Shown here one piece after another: positions 14,473-29,400 of a stretch of 64,000 nt of DNA. The DNA is from Tubulanus polymorphus. Its lineage: Eukaryota > Nemertea > Palaeonemertea > Tubulaniformes > Tubulanidae. The DNA lies in assembly GCF_964204645.1 (NCBI RefSeq), contig NC_134027.1, forward strand, positions 21,068,485 through 21,132,484, in the 5' to 3' direction. Both the position numbers and the translations under genes were made by a program. Position 1 is the stretch's first letter. Each line of letters starts with the position of its first letter. The notes under the pieces are model-generated. The model worked only from the letters and a program-made list of their open reading frames with translations. It was not told the origin of the DNA and searched no databases.

Positions 14473-17400
14473 CTATAGAAAAAAAAACAGATGAGTGGTC
14501 ATCCAGTGATGTCCACTGAAAAACAACATTTCTATATCCCCCATGTCGACTAAAAATCCATGTGACTACAACTCCTTTCCCCCTGTCTGACGGACACTTT
14601 CCATCCTTAAAAGTCCCAATTCTCAAGCAGAGGAATTGAATCAGCAAAGAAATACTTAAACAATATGCACTGAATGTACGGCACATCATGGACGTATAAA
14701 CTATAGTTTATACGTCGTCCATGGGCATATATATCATGAATATGTTCAGGTGTTAAAATGAAACATTAATGCAATCAATAGACCACCAATACAGCACATG
14801 AAGCAAATATTGATGATGAATTTGTTCACAAAGGACAGTTGTTCCATTGACATACCCATCCCATGAAAATGATATCCATTTTTCATACCCCCTTGCCTGC
14901 ATGTGCACCAAAAATCCAATTTTAATTGGTAGACCCTGCTCCCCATCAGGGTAGACATCATTAATGAAACATTTCCAAATTTAATCTCAAGCCAAGCAAA
15001 TTTTCCAGGATGAAGGTATACTGCAGTCTGCAGAGTGCTAATGGTTGTATCTTTCTTCTGTAGTCAAAATATGTTGTTGGCTTTTCTCTTTGGCTGGAGT
15101 TATTAAGCTATTCAAGTAGGCATTTGAATCATTGAATGGTATGGAAGGAAGTGTTATTGTATCCAGTGAATCAGTGTAGCACGTGCAGCATGGTAATGGT
15201 GATAAGATGACTTAATTGGGCAATTTTGGTTGGGAAAACTTCCCCCAAGATAGCTGCATTCCATTTACCAACAGATGGTTGAATAGTCAAAGTATGGACA
15301 ACAGGCAAAAAGTTAACAGAATAGCCAGCTGCATCTTTGCTCTAAGTGAGCTTAAAACTCACCCACGCTTGTGTGGTACTGTTATGCCGCACTGTTCTGC
15401 CAGATGTATTTGGTGTCGAACTTGGAATCAAAGTTAATCTCATTGGTGAAGTGACTAATGTCATGGCTGGTGTTTTTTCAATAGGAATCATTTCTTCACT
15501 TAATCCGAGCTACAAAAGATATGTTAAAAATATAAAGTTAAGCACAAATTGAATTCATCTAAATATAGTGAAACCTTGTTACAACTAATTTCAGGGGGCC
15601 AGAAATATAGTTCACTACCCATAAGTTTGCTATATCTAGTAAGAAATTCATCAAATCATCTTACTTGGGAAAAATTCTAAGTTTGTTACATAAAATATAT
15701 TTTTATGCCGATATCCAAGTTCATTAAATAAGGTTCCACTGGCATAATCAGAAATCAGGATTAAACTTAAATATTTCTAAATCATTCCATTAATACTAAC
15801 TCGACTTAAACTCAACAATGTTCATCTATCAATTAACTTAATGAGCTTTAACTCTCTCACTGTAAGCGTCAATTATCTCTTAACCATTCAACAATACAAC
15901 AAAGTACAAATTGAGACAAACCTGTGAATAGTCATTTTTGCCAAACGCCCACGTGTCACTATCATTCTGTATTAGCGAATGGTAAGAACCACAAACTGCT
16001 CGACGGATATGTTTTCTGCACAGACTATCTACACGCGTGAACGTCGACGCAACTTTAGTCGATCCAGTTCCTAACTGACCGTCAAAATTTTTACCATACA
16101 CATAAACAAAGCCACTATCGGTGACTAGTAGCGTATGAGCTGTACCGCAAGATACCTATTAAACAAGCATCATAAAGATACACAAGATTCATAGTTGTAG
16201 GTGTAATTGACTCTAATCCGGCCCATACGCAGACTCTACTTTGGGTGGGTGCGAATTCAGATATGGCGGAACGTATTTGAGGACGGAGCAGGCAATAGCA
16301 AGCCCCACAGGCGCGAAAGCTCCCTGTAGGGGTTTGGAAAATTTGAAGCGTTGTGGAGATATTTCCAGCCAATGTTAGTGAATATTTCATACAACTTAGT
16401 CAATGAAACACTTATGCGTAATCCAATCAATTTTCTTTGACAAAAAGGTTGAAACTCTTGTGGGGGAGGTATGTTGGCACCCAAAGCACTCCTCTGGTAT
16501 GGGCCTGAATTTAATGTTTTTGAGTTTAATGAGTTTATTTTCAAGCAAATCCCAACTCAAAAACTTATAAATAAGTCTTTCGAATAATAGAAATAAAACC
16601 CACAATTATCGATCAAATATTCATTCGATCAGGAGTTTCTATAAGACTTATTTTCAGGGAAATGAAATATGCAGACACATCACCTGCATACTGTCAAACT
16701 TTTGAAAACATCCACTAACATATAAATTCACTATCCCACAAAAAACTAATTTCTAACTGGCAAAAATTGCAGGCGAATGTTTCTTTTGAGAAAATGCTAC
16801 AGATTAACTCTTTGCCTGTTAGGCCTATTTTTCAGGTTATGCTGCGCTTTACCAGGATTTCCGTGTTATTCAGAGATTCATAAAACAAAAACCAGAAGAG
16901 ATATCTTCATCAAATTTTTTTTAGTTTGTTCATCTGGTCTTGCTTTTCCATGTAAAACAAGCGCCATTTCTTCTAAGAGTGATAAAATCTGCAGCAATCA
17001 CCAGTGCAGAGGGGGTATTTTGCAGAAAATATGTCCATTCATGTGTGTTCAGCCCCCCATTTCAATAGCTGATGTCATTAACACACTGCATAGAACGACT
17101 GATGTATAGTTTGTTTTAGTATTTAAGGGCATTAAACTAACTGGTGTTGTGTGATGAATGCGCCATCTATCGTTAAAGTTAAGAAACAAGTCAAGCGTAC
17201 CAGTACGTTTTTGGCAGGCAATGAGTTAATTGTCAACAAATTATAGAAAACAGGCAAGATTTTAATTGTAGTGATTAAAGAGCCTTGTCGGTGCAGAACT
17301 TCCTGTTAGTCAATTTTATATCACGGATGTGAATTGCTTATTTTCGCATTAACAGCACTGGGTTATGGTGCACTATCGGAAAGTCTGATGCGTTCCTAAG

Positions 17401-20400
17401 TAGTATATGACAAGTGGTAACTAAACCGAGACAACAATAATGTCCGTAGATCTTACCCTTTTAGAAGTGCCAGTCTCAAAGTATAACCATCACAAATTTC
17501 AATGAAAAATGGCCTACCATTCGGAAGCTACAGGTCTTGAGGGCAAAAATGACCTTTTTGGGCATAAAAAAGGTAACACTACGACAATCTTGTGCCCGAT
17601 TGACCAAATTTGTATTATGCTGATGCTACAAGCTTAGGAAATGGTACTATCAACTGGCATAAACTTTAGACTCCCAAATCCAAATAGAAAACTATTTCTT
17701 ATTTTAAGATCTCGAAATCCTGAATTAGACCAAAAATGTGCCCAGTAACCCAAACGACTGTCTAGTTTACAAAAGTCAGAAGTTACTTCCCATTAGAATT
17801 CTATAAATCTAACAAGATTTGTCTTGCCTACCTTAATGATTTTTCCTTCGATCTTGCTGGTATCAAGTATTTTCGGGTACAAATAATCTTCCTGGTTTCT
17901 TAGTACAGGTTTGCCATTACTAGCTATTTTCATAGCGTGCATATAATGACGCAGCCACAATGGACTGCAACCCCATGTATACAATGTACGCCCGTCACTG
18001 CACAGAGCATACTGTAACAACAAAGAGAAATTTCATACAAAACTGAGAGCATTTTAAAAACATGGACTATCTTGACATCCTGAGCGAAAATGAGAACTTT
18101 GCTAGTCGAAACGGTGGGAACTAATTATCTAGCGCACATACTTAGATCTTACAATTTTTCTCGCTTGTTTCGTTACTGTATGCGTTGCTTCGAAACAAGA
18201 AATATTATTCAGTAAAATGTTATTTATTGAAACAATTTATGATTGCTGTGTGCTATGTCAAATCGCCGTATGTTTCTGCATCTTTTTAGAACCGCTATAA
18301 AAAAACTTTCATTTTTTCATTCATAGCCAAACAAGAAACACTATGATCATGCAATGACCATCAGAGGCAAATAGCGGATTATGTCAACCAATCAAAATCA
18401 CGGCCATTTTGATATCATGCATTACAATTACTACTTTTCAAATTGCTAATGGCGCTGAATATTTCTCTTCAGTTTTCTCATTTCACTGTGTGCAAAAGCA
18501 GGCGAACTAAATATCAAAACAATGTAGCCTATATGTTAACTTCACAAAATCTGATGATTGCTTCAATTATTTTCCTGCTGTACATGCTCTGCGCGATCAA
18601 AGTCACATCACATTTGAAATTTCAAATGCAGTATGCAGTAGTGAATAATATGAGAAACATCTAGCTGTCTGGAGAAAATCAAACGCTTTTAAACCAACAA
18701 ATAATATGAAAACTTACCGTGGTGAAATACTGTGTCGATATGAAACTAACTGGAAACTTGATTCCATCAATTAAACGTGGAGTCGTCTGTTTATTGAATC
18801 TACCCATGCCCAACTCTCCAAACATATTCAAACCAAATCCGTAAACAGTTCCCTGAAACAAGAAACCCAACAAGATCGAACAAATTTAATTTCATCAAAA
18901 AATAAGAAAATTGGATATATATATTTCATGAAAAGTTGAATTATGAAAACCGACATGAAAACATCTTCACAAAAGAAAATAGTGTTCATGAAACCATTTC
19001 ACACAAGATAGCATTTTTAGAAATTCTGAATTACCTGGTATTTTAGTTTTGTAAATACTGAAATAATTTGAGTCAAAATGTACTGCGTATACAGAATTTC
19101 TGAAGTTACTTTTCCTTATCACGCAAAAAAACTTTTGATGTTTAAATTTCTTAAATCATGGAATGGGAGCATTCAGTAACACTAGAATGTGCCAGAAAGT
19201 TGGGGTCATCAAATAATTTTTTTCTGAATATTTTCATCTTGGATTAAGATTTAAAAGTACTCATACATTCATAGTAGGGATTAGAGTTCTCCTTAATTAG
19301 TCCTACTGATTAAAATGGTGAATTTCCAAAAATACATTTTTTCTGATATGTAAGTCTGTTATTCTCGACTAGTGTCTAGTCTCAACTCAGGTGCGAGTCC
19401 CAATGCTGCATAGTAAGGCAGAGTTTACTCTATATCGGTATTCAATCATCAATGGGTCATTGGTAACTTACTGAAAGACTGGGTATATGTCAGGATGTTT
19501 AGACTTATAATTTTCTGTTCACAATAATAATCTTTTTTTTGAATCAAAAGTCACTTTCATGACATGCTGACCTGTTCAGTGAGAATGACTGAATGCGCAT
19601 AACCAGCAGCAACACTTATGATCGGTAGATCTTTCGTAACGATTGCGGTCGGTTTATTACAGTTAATTACTGTACCGTGACCAAGTTGTCCATGCACGTT
19701 CCAACCCCACGTGTATACTCTACAACGAATGCAAATACAATCTTTCAATTCAAATGAGGTGTGCGCAAAACCAGCTATAGCACAAGAGCCGCGTTCACAC
19801 GACAACTAGTTAGACCGGTCTAAATGGGTCCGTACCTGGTCCGGTCCAAATTTAGACCGGACCAAATTTTGGTGAGCGTTCACACGGCGTTTTGAAACGC
19901 GGTGATAAAATCGCTTGTCGCCAGGCCCACAAGATGTCGCCATCTGCTAAATAATGAATTGCGCCTGGATGAAGTCTTGCTTCCAGATTCGAAGTATAGC
20001 AAGATATTCTTCATTTGACCAATTCGATCCTCTTGTCAGGTTTAGACATTTTTGCGAATTCGATTTTATTCTATCACGCTGAAACTCTAAGTGTCGTTTA
20101 AACACGGTTCAAAGCGGGGCAGTAAAACGGATGATGATCGCGATATACGAATACGAATTACGCTCCAAACCTTTCTATAGTATAGGGAGGAAAAACAGTT
20201 CTTAAGAATAATTATATAAACGGTAATAAAAGCATTTAAAACTTAATAAACTGGACTCATACTCTGCCGCAGAGGTCGCGACATCTATAACGCAGGGATT
20301 CAGAATTACGATTTAGACCGGACCTGGTACCAGTTTCTGTCCACACACACATATTTAGACCGGTCCAAAATTTGGTCCGGACCTGGTTCGCTCTTTTAGA

Positions 20401-23400
20401 CGGTGCCAAATTAGACCGGTCTAATTTGGAACGGTATTTTTGCCCGTGTGAACGCTTGGTCCGGTCTAAATTGGACCGGACCAAATTTAGACCGGTCTAA
20501 ATTTCGTCGTGTGAACGCGCCTAAGGACTTGATTTCATAGTCCTTGGTTACTTCTGACTCTAATGGGTTGAAATTATTACATTTCCGATGCGTTAATCCT
20601 AGTTTACACATAACTATGGAACCAGGCCAGATGCCTGACTATGGACTAAAGTGAGTTTCACGTACTCAAAATCAGTTTCATCTTTTGACCAACTTTGAGC
20701 TTGCTTTCTAGGCTTTTATTTCCAAATACAATCATATGAGTCAAAAAGTTAATTTTTATATCCATTTGAGGGCTGGCTACATAATATTTAAATTCAGGAG
20801 CATATTAGTTCACTACAAAGTATGTAAATGTAACTTAGCTGGTTTTGAGTAAAAATGCTGAAGAAATTGAAACGTCTAAGACCCACAAACTACTAGTGAA
20901 CCTTGTCTGTGTGAAGAGCTTACCGATGTTTTGAGGTAAGAATGATGTTATGGTATTGTCCACATTGTATGCGAGTTATCGGTTGATTAGACACAGTTTC
21001 TAACAGCATCGGTCGAGTGTAAGTTTTATAATTACCAACACCGACTTGTCCGTATGTAGAATCACCCCAACCATATAACTATCGAAATAAACAGGAGAAA
21101 TAAAATGAATCATTAGAGAAAAGTCAAATTTAATAATCGTATGAATACCAGGACATGGTTCCAAGTTAAAGGAGGAATGTGACCAAGTCTGACAATGCCA
21201 TCTAGTTAAAATCCTTGCGAGGGTGGAATGTGACATCTTACGTTGCAATCAGGTTAAAATTTCGGCATGGTAGGAATGATTTAATTCCTTTGAGGGAGGA
21301 ATGAGAGACTCCCAATGACAAAAGGCTCAAATTTCTGGTTTGGAAAATGAGCTTAGAGAATTGTTTTCAGACTCAAAACTAAGCCCGTCTTTGTTTGATA
21401 ATTTATTTTCTTCTATAGCCTTTGATATTTTGTTTGTAGCTAAACTCGGCTCAAGTAGGGTATTGCATAGTATAGTTCCTTCGCGTATGCTTACTGCGTT
21501 GTTCGGTTTATGTGTATCCCAAAGAGAGTTGTCATGTCGACACATTCACATCGCCAGCCATTAACATTCCATGTGTCAACGTGTCGACGTATCTACCAAC
21601 CGACGAATTAACTATTAACGATGTATTAACCTCATACACCAAACACACCACGTGACCAAACACATGATAAACCCCGTACTTAAAATACAAATTGCATTTC
21701 TATTTTTCTTTAGTCAATTCCAGTTCTCTGATATTTGTTTCAACACGGTTAAGCATTCAAATTCACAGGTGATTCATTTTTTATTTTCATCACTGTTATC
21801 GTGAGATGCGCCTCCCAAAAAACAATCGTGGGGACGGTGAAATATGGCATTGTTCACATTGCTACAGAACGACGTCGATACGTGCCGGATCTTTTTCTTT
21901 CAAAATCAAAAATGAAACTTTCGCAGCTGATGCTTATAGTTTACTGTTTCGGTTTAGATTTACTTCTCTTGTTTGTTTGTGTTTTGTGGTCACCCGTCAA
22001 CCAGTCAACCCACGATGCTTGTACATACATTGGCGACAACATTGCGACGTGTCGTCCGTCGACCGTCAACCAGCGGATGATATAGGTCTATGCACTCTAT
22101 CGTCTCTCATTTTTGTCACCACGATCCTTTTACATAAATTGGCGACAACATTGCATCGTGTCATCCGTCAACCGTCAACCAGCGGGTGAGATATGCACTC
22201 TGTCATCTCTTCAATGGGCCAACCAACAAACAACCAACAGTAGTCAACTGTCACTAGTCGTCGGTCAACCTGTACATGAACTGTTCCTTTGCCGCGCATT
22301 AATACCCAATTTTCAATGTATTCATGCGCCAATGTATTAATGCGCTGATACATTAACCGCACAACTTATTAACTCTACGCCAAGGCACTGTACTATGCTA
22401 TATCCGACTTGGGCCCTAAACTCTAAAGAAAAATGGGGTATATCTAAGGCTATATCTAAGCAAATTCAAATTAAGAACTATTTCCAGTTACATATAGCTA
22501 ATCATTGAAATCATTGATTAAGAAGATGTAGAAATCTAAATTTCTTATTGAAATTGGTTCATTCTTGAATTGTTCAAGTATTTGAGAATTAAAACACTGT
22601 TATTAGCGACTAATAATAATTATGTTCCTTGTACGCCGCATTAATAGTATACATGAAACTCACCCCTTGTTGAGTAAGAGCTAGCGTATGTTGATTACCA
22701 CAACTAACTGATAAAACTTTTATACCCATCATGTGTAACGTTTCCACTCGACAAGGTGGATGCCAGCTATATCTTTGCGTGATATTGCCGTGGCCTAGTC
22801 GACCGTTATCCGTACATCCCCACATAAACAGATCACCATTTGTGATAAGAGCGCTATGTGAATATCCACAAGCTATAGGCTGAGTGTGAATAGTATATTG
22901 ATGTCCTCCTTCAGTGCTCATTGAATCACATTCACTCTAAAAAATATAGACAAATATATTTCCATGATAGATAGATACAAAATCTGTGAAGCAATAATTC
23001 TCATCCCTGACATGAAATACACTCAGTTACTTACGATGGATTTTTTACGGTGAACCGCCACAGATGGAATTACCGATGACAAACTGCAACTTCCTTTTTT
23101 CCTTGCCAAAACTAACACAATACGAATAAAGAACTGGATCATATTGTTAGTTTTTTCGACGAGTGAATTTGTTTCCTCCTACAAATAGTAGTATATAAAC
23201 ACTAGTTATGATGGATTACAAACCTATGCTCAGTTTCATCGACACTGCCAGGTAGATATCGATAGATATAATATCTGCCCATTCCGCTGCAATAATCTTG
23301 TTTATGAGAAATCTGGACTAATCACCATTATTTTACATATAGATGCACTGTAAATAATATCTGAAATAATTTGAAGTTCAGATCACACATTCACCGCCAC

Positions 23401-26400
23401 TATGATTAGGGCCATTGCGAGTATGCTTGTAGATTGGCACTAGAGCTATAACATAACCAGACTTTGTTAAAAAAAGACCAATGAGCATTTTAGAATAAAG
23501 TAGAGTTTGTTCACATTGCCAGCCAATCAGGAACAGTTTCATTCCTGTATGCCAGAGCTCAATTATCTAACAGCGAATAGGAAGAATCAGGTATGAGTAT
23601 ACTCGTGTAGTACTAGTGACAGAACTGAAACTACGAGCGTGTTCATAGCCAGCGGCGACTTGACTGGTTTGACTGTACAGCTAAAAAGCTGGTTTGACTT
23701 TACAGTAATAGAGATCTATAGATCTATAGAGCACAGGACTGCTAGGTATTCCTAACCTTAAAATGGTAGACTCCATTTACCCCGGAGCTGATTGCCTCGG
23801 ACTATCACATGGCCTGGACCAAATATATGTAATACAAATTTTCTTACTCCATTTCATTGTGATAATAACCCATTCCTGCTACGACCACCCCAAATTCTGT
23901 GTAACTCCAGGAGAAATTATTGGTCCTGCGAGATCCGACGCAAGCAGAGTCTACTGTTCATGCAATACAGACAGATAAGCTTTGTTGAGACACGAGATTG
24001 TATTATAAATAAGGTTTCGTACCTCAGTTTCATCAGTAAGAGTTTCAGCTAATGAAGCCATAGAACTCACAGATAATAAAGAACTTTCACTACTTGACCT
24101 GAAAATCATAAACATTAAGTGCTCACTAATGACCCAATATTTTACAGCATTTGGAATAACATGATTGCTCCAAGAATCAGAGTATAAAAGCTTGAATTAA
24201 GCTCGACAGTCTACAGCCAATCCTCAAATGAACCCAAATACAATGATCTGGGTAAACCGTTTTCTCAAACCCAGCTCCGACCTTTATAGCCCTAGTCATT
24301 AATCTAAAACAAACACAACCTAAACCTCTCCCTACGCCCATCATAACTCAAACCCCTCCCTAATGCCAATACAATCACCTCCCTAATTCCTATACTTCAG
24401 TTAATCAAGACAACACCACCAATCATAAACCACTCTCCCAACCAACCCATATACAACCTAATCCGGAAGACACCCATCCGCCAGCTTGCAATCAAGAATC
24501 CCATCAAAAAGGTGTCATCAAGATTTCGTTTTGTGATAATTACCAACTCACCAAAATCGATATAGGAATTATGATAATATCATTCAGGTATCATGGTTGA
24601 TGCATCTCTACACACTGATACGTATAACATTGTATCCATGTTGTTCTTACTAACCTGGGTATATTTTTTACATCCTTCAGTCTCTGTAGGTACATCTGAA
24701 GTAAAGGTTTGGATGGATCAAAAAGGTTCGCCAGTTGAATTAGATTCGACTCGGACATCGAGCTTAACTGATGAAACAATGGCACAATGAGTTCGGCAGC
24801 AGTCAACGGTTGATTCATCAGGAATAATAGATTATTCTTTACGTCCATACAACGAACAAAACTACCTGCAAGCATGATATGTAGACAATAGTTTCTTCAA
24901 TCAAAATACATTCTAGTATCAGCAGATGACCAAATAGGGGTGGAAAAAGGGAGGAAAAAACCCTCACTGTAGAGAATGAAAGACAGAGGCTTAATTAAGG
25001 AAAGGTTTATGAAAGTTGAAATTAAAAAGCTCTCTTACCACCTCCAATTTTTATCATTGACATCGATGACCCACGATTGAGTAAGCTTTGAATCCGGTCA
25101 GAAGACAGAACTAGATATCCTTGACGGAAAAACGTTTCTAACACTTCACCAATTAAACCACGACTCTGTTAACGAATATCGATAAAAGTGATGGTGCCAA
25201 GAATAAATAGGGGGAATGGTGAAATTGTCACTACTTTTATATTGTCCCTCTGTTTCCCCACTTTTCAGATCTTTTTCGTCATGAAAATCCTGGATTTTCT
25301 GCACTAAACTGAATGAATGAATGAATATCTTTTACATAGAACCGCAGAGTTTACAAATCTAAGTAAATCCAACTAAAAATCCCAAGGCATAGTAGTCTTT
25401 AAACCGACAGGCTATAAAACCAAAACAATAGGTACACCACATATTTCTGTAAACAAATTACCAAAACTATTACACTTTCTGAAAATACTTACAGAAATTT
25501 CAACTTAGCATTTTTTTATATTAACACATCAATTTAAACTCTGAGCCATCTTCAAATTGTTGCCATACAAAAACGTGACACCAAATTGAATTATTAGGAT
25601 ATAACCCAGATCTAATCATATCAAGGTTACCTTGGCTAATTCAAATAGTTCATTGACCATTCCATGTTGAAACAATAACTCTAAAGCCATTTCCTCATCA
25701 TAACAGAAATTATTCATCAGGAATTCTCTACAAAAATCAATAAGAGATTGTTCATTTTTTGTTCAACTGTCGACAGCTACAATGACAACTTCACAAATAT
25801 TATTGTATCAGATTTTCAATTCAGCAAGCTCAATTCTTGAAAAATCACAATTTCCAGTACGAATTTGTATTTCCGAGGAAACTTACTTGTAAAAATATAC
25901 TAAGTCATTGCTAACTGGCTGGATTTATGCCAGAATAAATCACTTTTAAGAATTGGCAAGTGGCGCCCTCATCAGAGGTGACTTCCAGCTTAAAATGCTC
26001 AGCTAAAAAGCCAAGCAGGGAGGATGGGAGGGACTAAACTATATGTTTTTACAGGTAAGTCTTTCGAAAATACCAATTTCAATACTAAATATTTGGATAT
26101 TTCCTTCAATACATTTACTGTAAAAAATGCAAAGCCAGTTTACCAAAGTTAAGGAGGTGGGATGGTCTCAAAAGTTGTCTAGTAAAGAGAATAGAATAAG
26201 TAGAGGCTTAATGTTTAAAGTAGGAGTACTTGGAGCTGATGTTCGATAGAAACCCTAATAATAAGAAACACACGAATATCAATAGGGTTTTCTGTGAAGT
26301 AACAGAAAACCCTAATAATGGCAAATACACTTGCAGTTCAATGCTTCCTATGGCGTTCAGTGCCAGTCCTATGTACCTGTAGGCCTAATGGACCAGGAGT

Positions 26401-29400
26401 ACAGAGGACAAGCCCAAGATTCCGTTCGATTTTTGTTATTTCATTTTTCAAATGCAGACTTTTTAAACCAAACCAGATGTCATCACAAACCAAAAATGAA
26501 GACGAACATAAACCTATCGATTGGCAAAGGGACATCTGGCATGGTTAGAACAAGGACCTAAGCAAGACAACTGAGCTTTAGTTTAGCTCTAGCTCTAGTT
26601 CTTACTTTCAAATGTGGTGACCATTCCATGCGTGACTATTGCTTCTTATAACAGGTCCATTGCCAAGATTTTTCAAAGGCAGATTTTTGAACAAAAATAT
26701 TCACGAATTTCTCTGCCCAGTAAAATATATATGTAGAAATTTACCACATAGTTGCAAACTTGAAACTGTGCAAATATATCAAAAAGGAAATTTTTGAGTT
26801 CCCCAGAGATCGGTGAAATTGTAGTAATAGTAGTCGGAAGTGTGAACATTGCAAACGCGAGTGAAACTATAACAAGCATTATTGTTGTACGCTTTGATTT
26901 TGTAGTTTTCTTATCAGATGAAACCATTTTTGAACCTCGGAATAACTGAATTATAACACAATTTGATTGAATGATCAAATTTAAAGGTAGAATATACGCA
27001 TAGATGACACCTATAAAAGGAGATTTGGTTTTGTCAATGAATTCATAGTAACACCCGAAAAGTTTGTCGGAAAATTGTATTGACGAAGAAAAGAGAATCC
27101 GAATCAGTAAATTCACTGCAGTTATTATCAATGTAGCAATTCTAGCAAATTTCGGTGTACATATCAAACGAGATGTGAATGGAAAGAGCACAACCGCAAC
27201 ACGTTCAAGAGATATCGCTACTATTAACCACGAACTATTGATAACTGCAAGCCCCATTACAAATTCATAGACCTGACAACTGATCAGCGAATTCATCACA
27301 AATATAGCATCATCCTTAATACGCAAAAGAACAAACTGTAAAACAGGCATCAGTGTATAATTAATACAGAACATAGAATCACTGACTGCCAAAACGATGA
27401 GATAGTTAGGATAAATTGCGGAATCTGCGACTTATCATCATCAGGAACGTAGCTGAATTTCCAAAGGCTCCGAACAGGAAAAAGATAGGCAGAATGACCA
27501 GTGACACGGTACGGTAGATTCCAGACCTGTTCACCACAGACATGAGAATGATGTAACTGTTATAAGTTCGACCGATTTGCACCTGAGTTAAATTCATCAT
27601 TCATGAGGATCAAATAGATGTGAACTGAATGTCCGAGTGTGTACTGACTACCTGAGAATGATCTAGAGCTGATCTTGTCTTCTCCCATAATGAAATACTA
27701 ATCTCCCTTTAATATAAAGAAATCATTTAAGTCTTTATCACAGCTACAATTCATTTGTTCGCAACAAATGAAAAATCTATTCTCAAAAATCTAACACAAT
27801 CTACTCAGATATTGTGAAAGTTTACTATAAAAAATATAAATGTTACTCAATTTAAGATCAATATCTGTTGTACATTTATTGATTGTAAATGGTGAAATAT
27901 ATATGTAGATATGTGGTAAAAATAGATGGTATATTAAATGGTAAAATAGATATATTCCATTTCTATTCTATGAAAAATCTTGAAGCTAACCTAGATTCAA
28001 CAAGGGACATCCAGGATATTAGCGCAGGTTGGTTAGGACGCTGGCAGTGTGCTACAAATTGACCCCTCTAAGCTCTAAACAGTTTATAATCCCATTACCA
28101 TTATTTTTCAAGGCAGATCTTAATTATCAATTCTAAATAAGGGTTATTTCCCACTAAAATGAAACCATAGTAATGGATTCAAAAGAAATTCATAAGTGAA
28201 TCAATCTTGAAATTAATGGTTATGTGACTGAATTTCTACATTGGACTCTCATACAGAAATATTCACAAATTTCTCATACCAGTTAATGATGTAGACATCA
28301 ATTCAACTATAGTCATCTTTAAGAATAGGGTTGACCATTTTTGGTATACGACATGTCAAGGTTTTCTGTGTGCTCTATTTCAGTTGCTTGAACTTGCTGC
28401 ACCAACAAGCCACACCAGCCTGCAGAATGATGTCTGGACAATCCCATTGGAGTACAGTGTAGACTCTGCTTGGCGGGACCGGGCAATGAGAACTCCTTTA
28501 GCAGCGAGTGGTGCGGTAGCAAGGATAAGTTAGCCTGGATCCGTACCATAAGGGAACCTGGTGACATAACACTCTGGCAGAGGACTTAAGTAGCCTCTCT
28601 AGGGTGGCCACTTTGATGACCCCGTATCCCATCATCTGCATCTAATGTGCAGTTTATTTAAGAACTAAACCCTAGCATTTCACAATAGATGGGTTTTAAC
28701 CTAGTGGCTGTATGGGCAAGAGGTACTTATCCCTGATTCAAGGAGGTTATTTGCATTCTCGCGCTATGCAAGCAGCAACCCACACTACTGAGTCCAAGGA
28801 CTCCAAGCATTGGTAGGTTTTCATAAGTTGTTTATTCTGGTAAATTCCAGCCAGCTATGGCTATGTATGTTTTCACAGGGAATATATTATCCTTGCACAA
28901 AACGATCCAAGTTGAAGGGTATGATTGGCTGATACCTTACAATACAAGAGTAAATATTTCATAAGGGGTCTCGCTATCGGTCAGCTTCCAACATAATCTA
29001 TTAGCCCTTTTAGTATTTAAGAAAACAAAATATACTGTTTCTTTTTTAATTGAGCTACTTCTTTTCAATTGCCAGGAAGCCCGCATAAATGACAGCATGT
29101 GAAAGAATATTGGCTTATATCAGTCATATGTTTTAGACTCTGTTGACATGAGAAATTGGATTTTCAAGCTTTTGGATGAAAACTTTGACTTAACTAAAAG
29201 TCCAGGGAAACCATGCCCACTTGGTGAAATGCTTGTCAGACAGTGCCCTGTCGACTATCGTCGACATTTCTTATAGCAGTTTTATTCTTCGTTTTTTGTA
29301 TAGAATTCAGCAGAGAAACCTGCCACTAGATGGCTTGATTAAATGGCAGCGCCCATTAGTATGTTTTATTATGCGTTTTTGTGGTGTTGCAATTCAAAAT

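Noticed and set aside
19385-19410. GGTGCGAGTCC, a B-box-like word
   Set aside because: One mismatch to the consensus and no tRNA fold; too weak to annotate.
21801-22189. Overlapping frames of 94 and 127 codons
   Set aside because: Arise from the tandem duplication at 22010-22235, opposite in strand to the host gene, without a domain.
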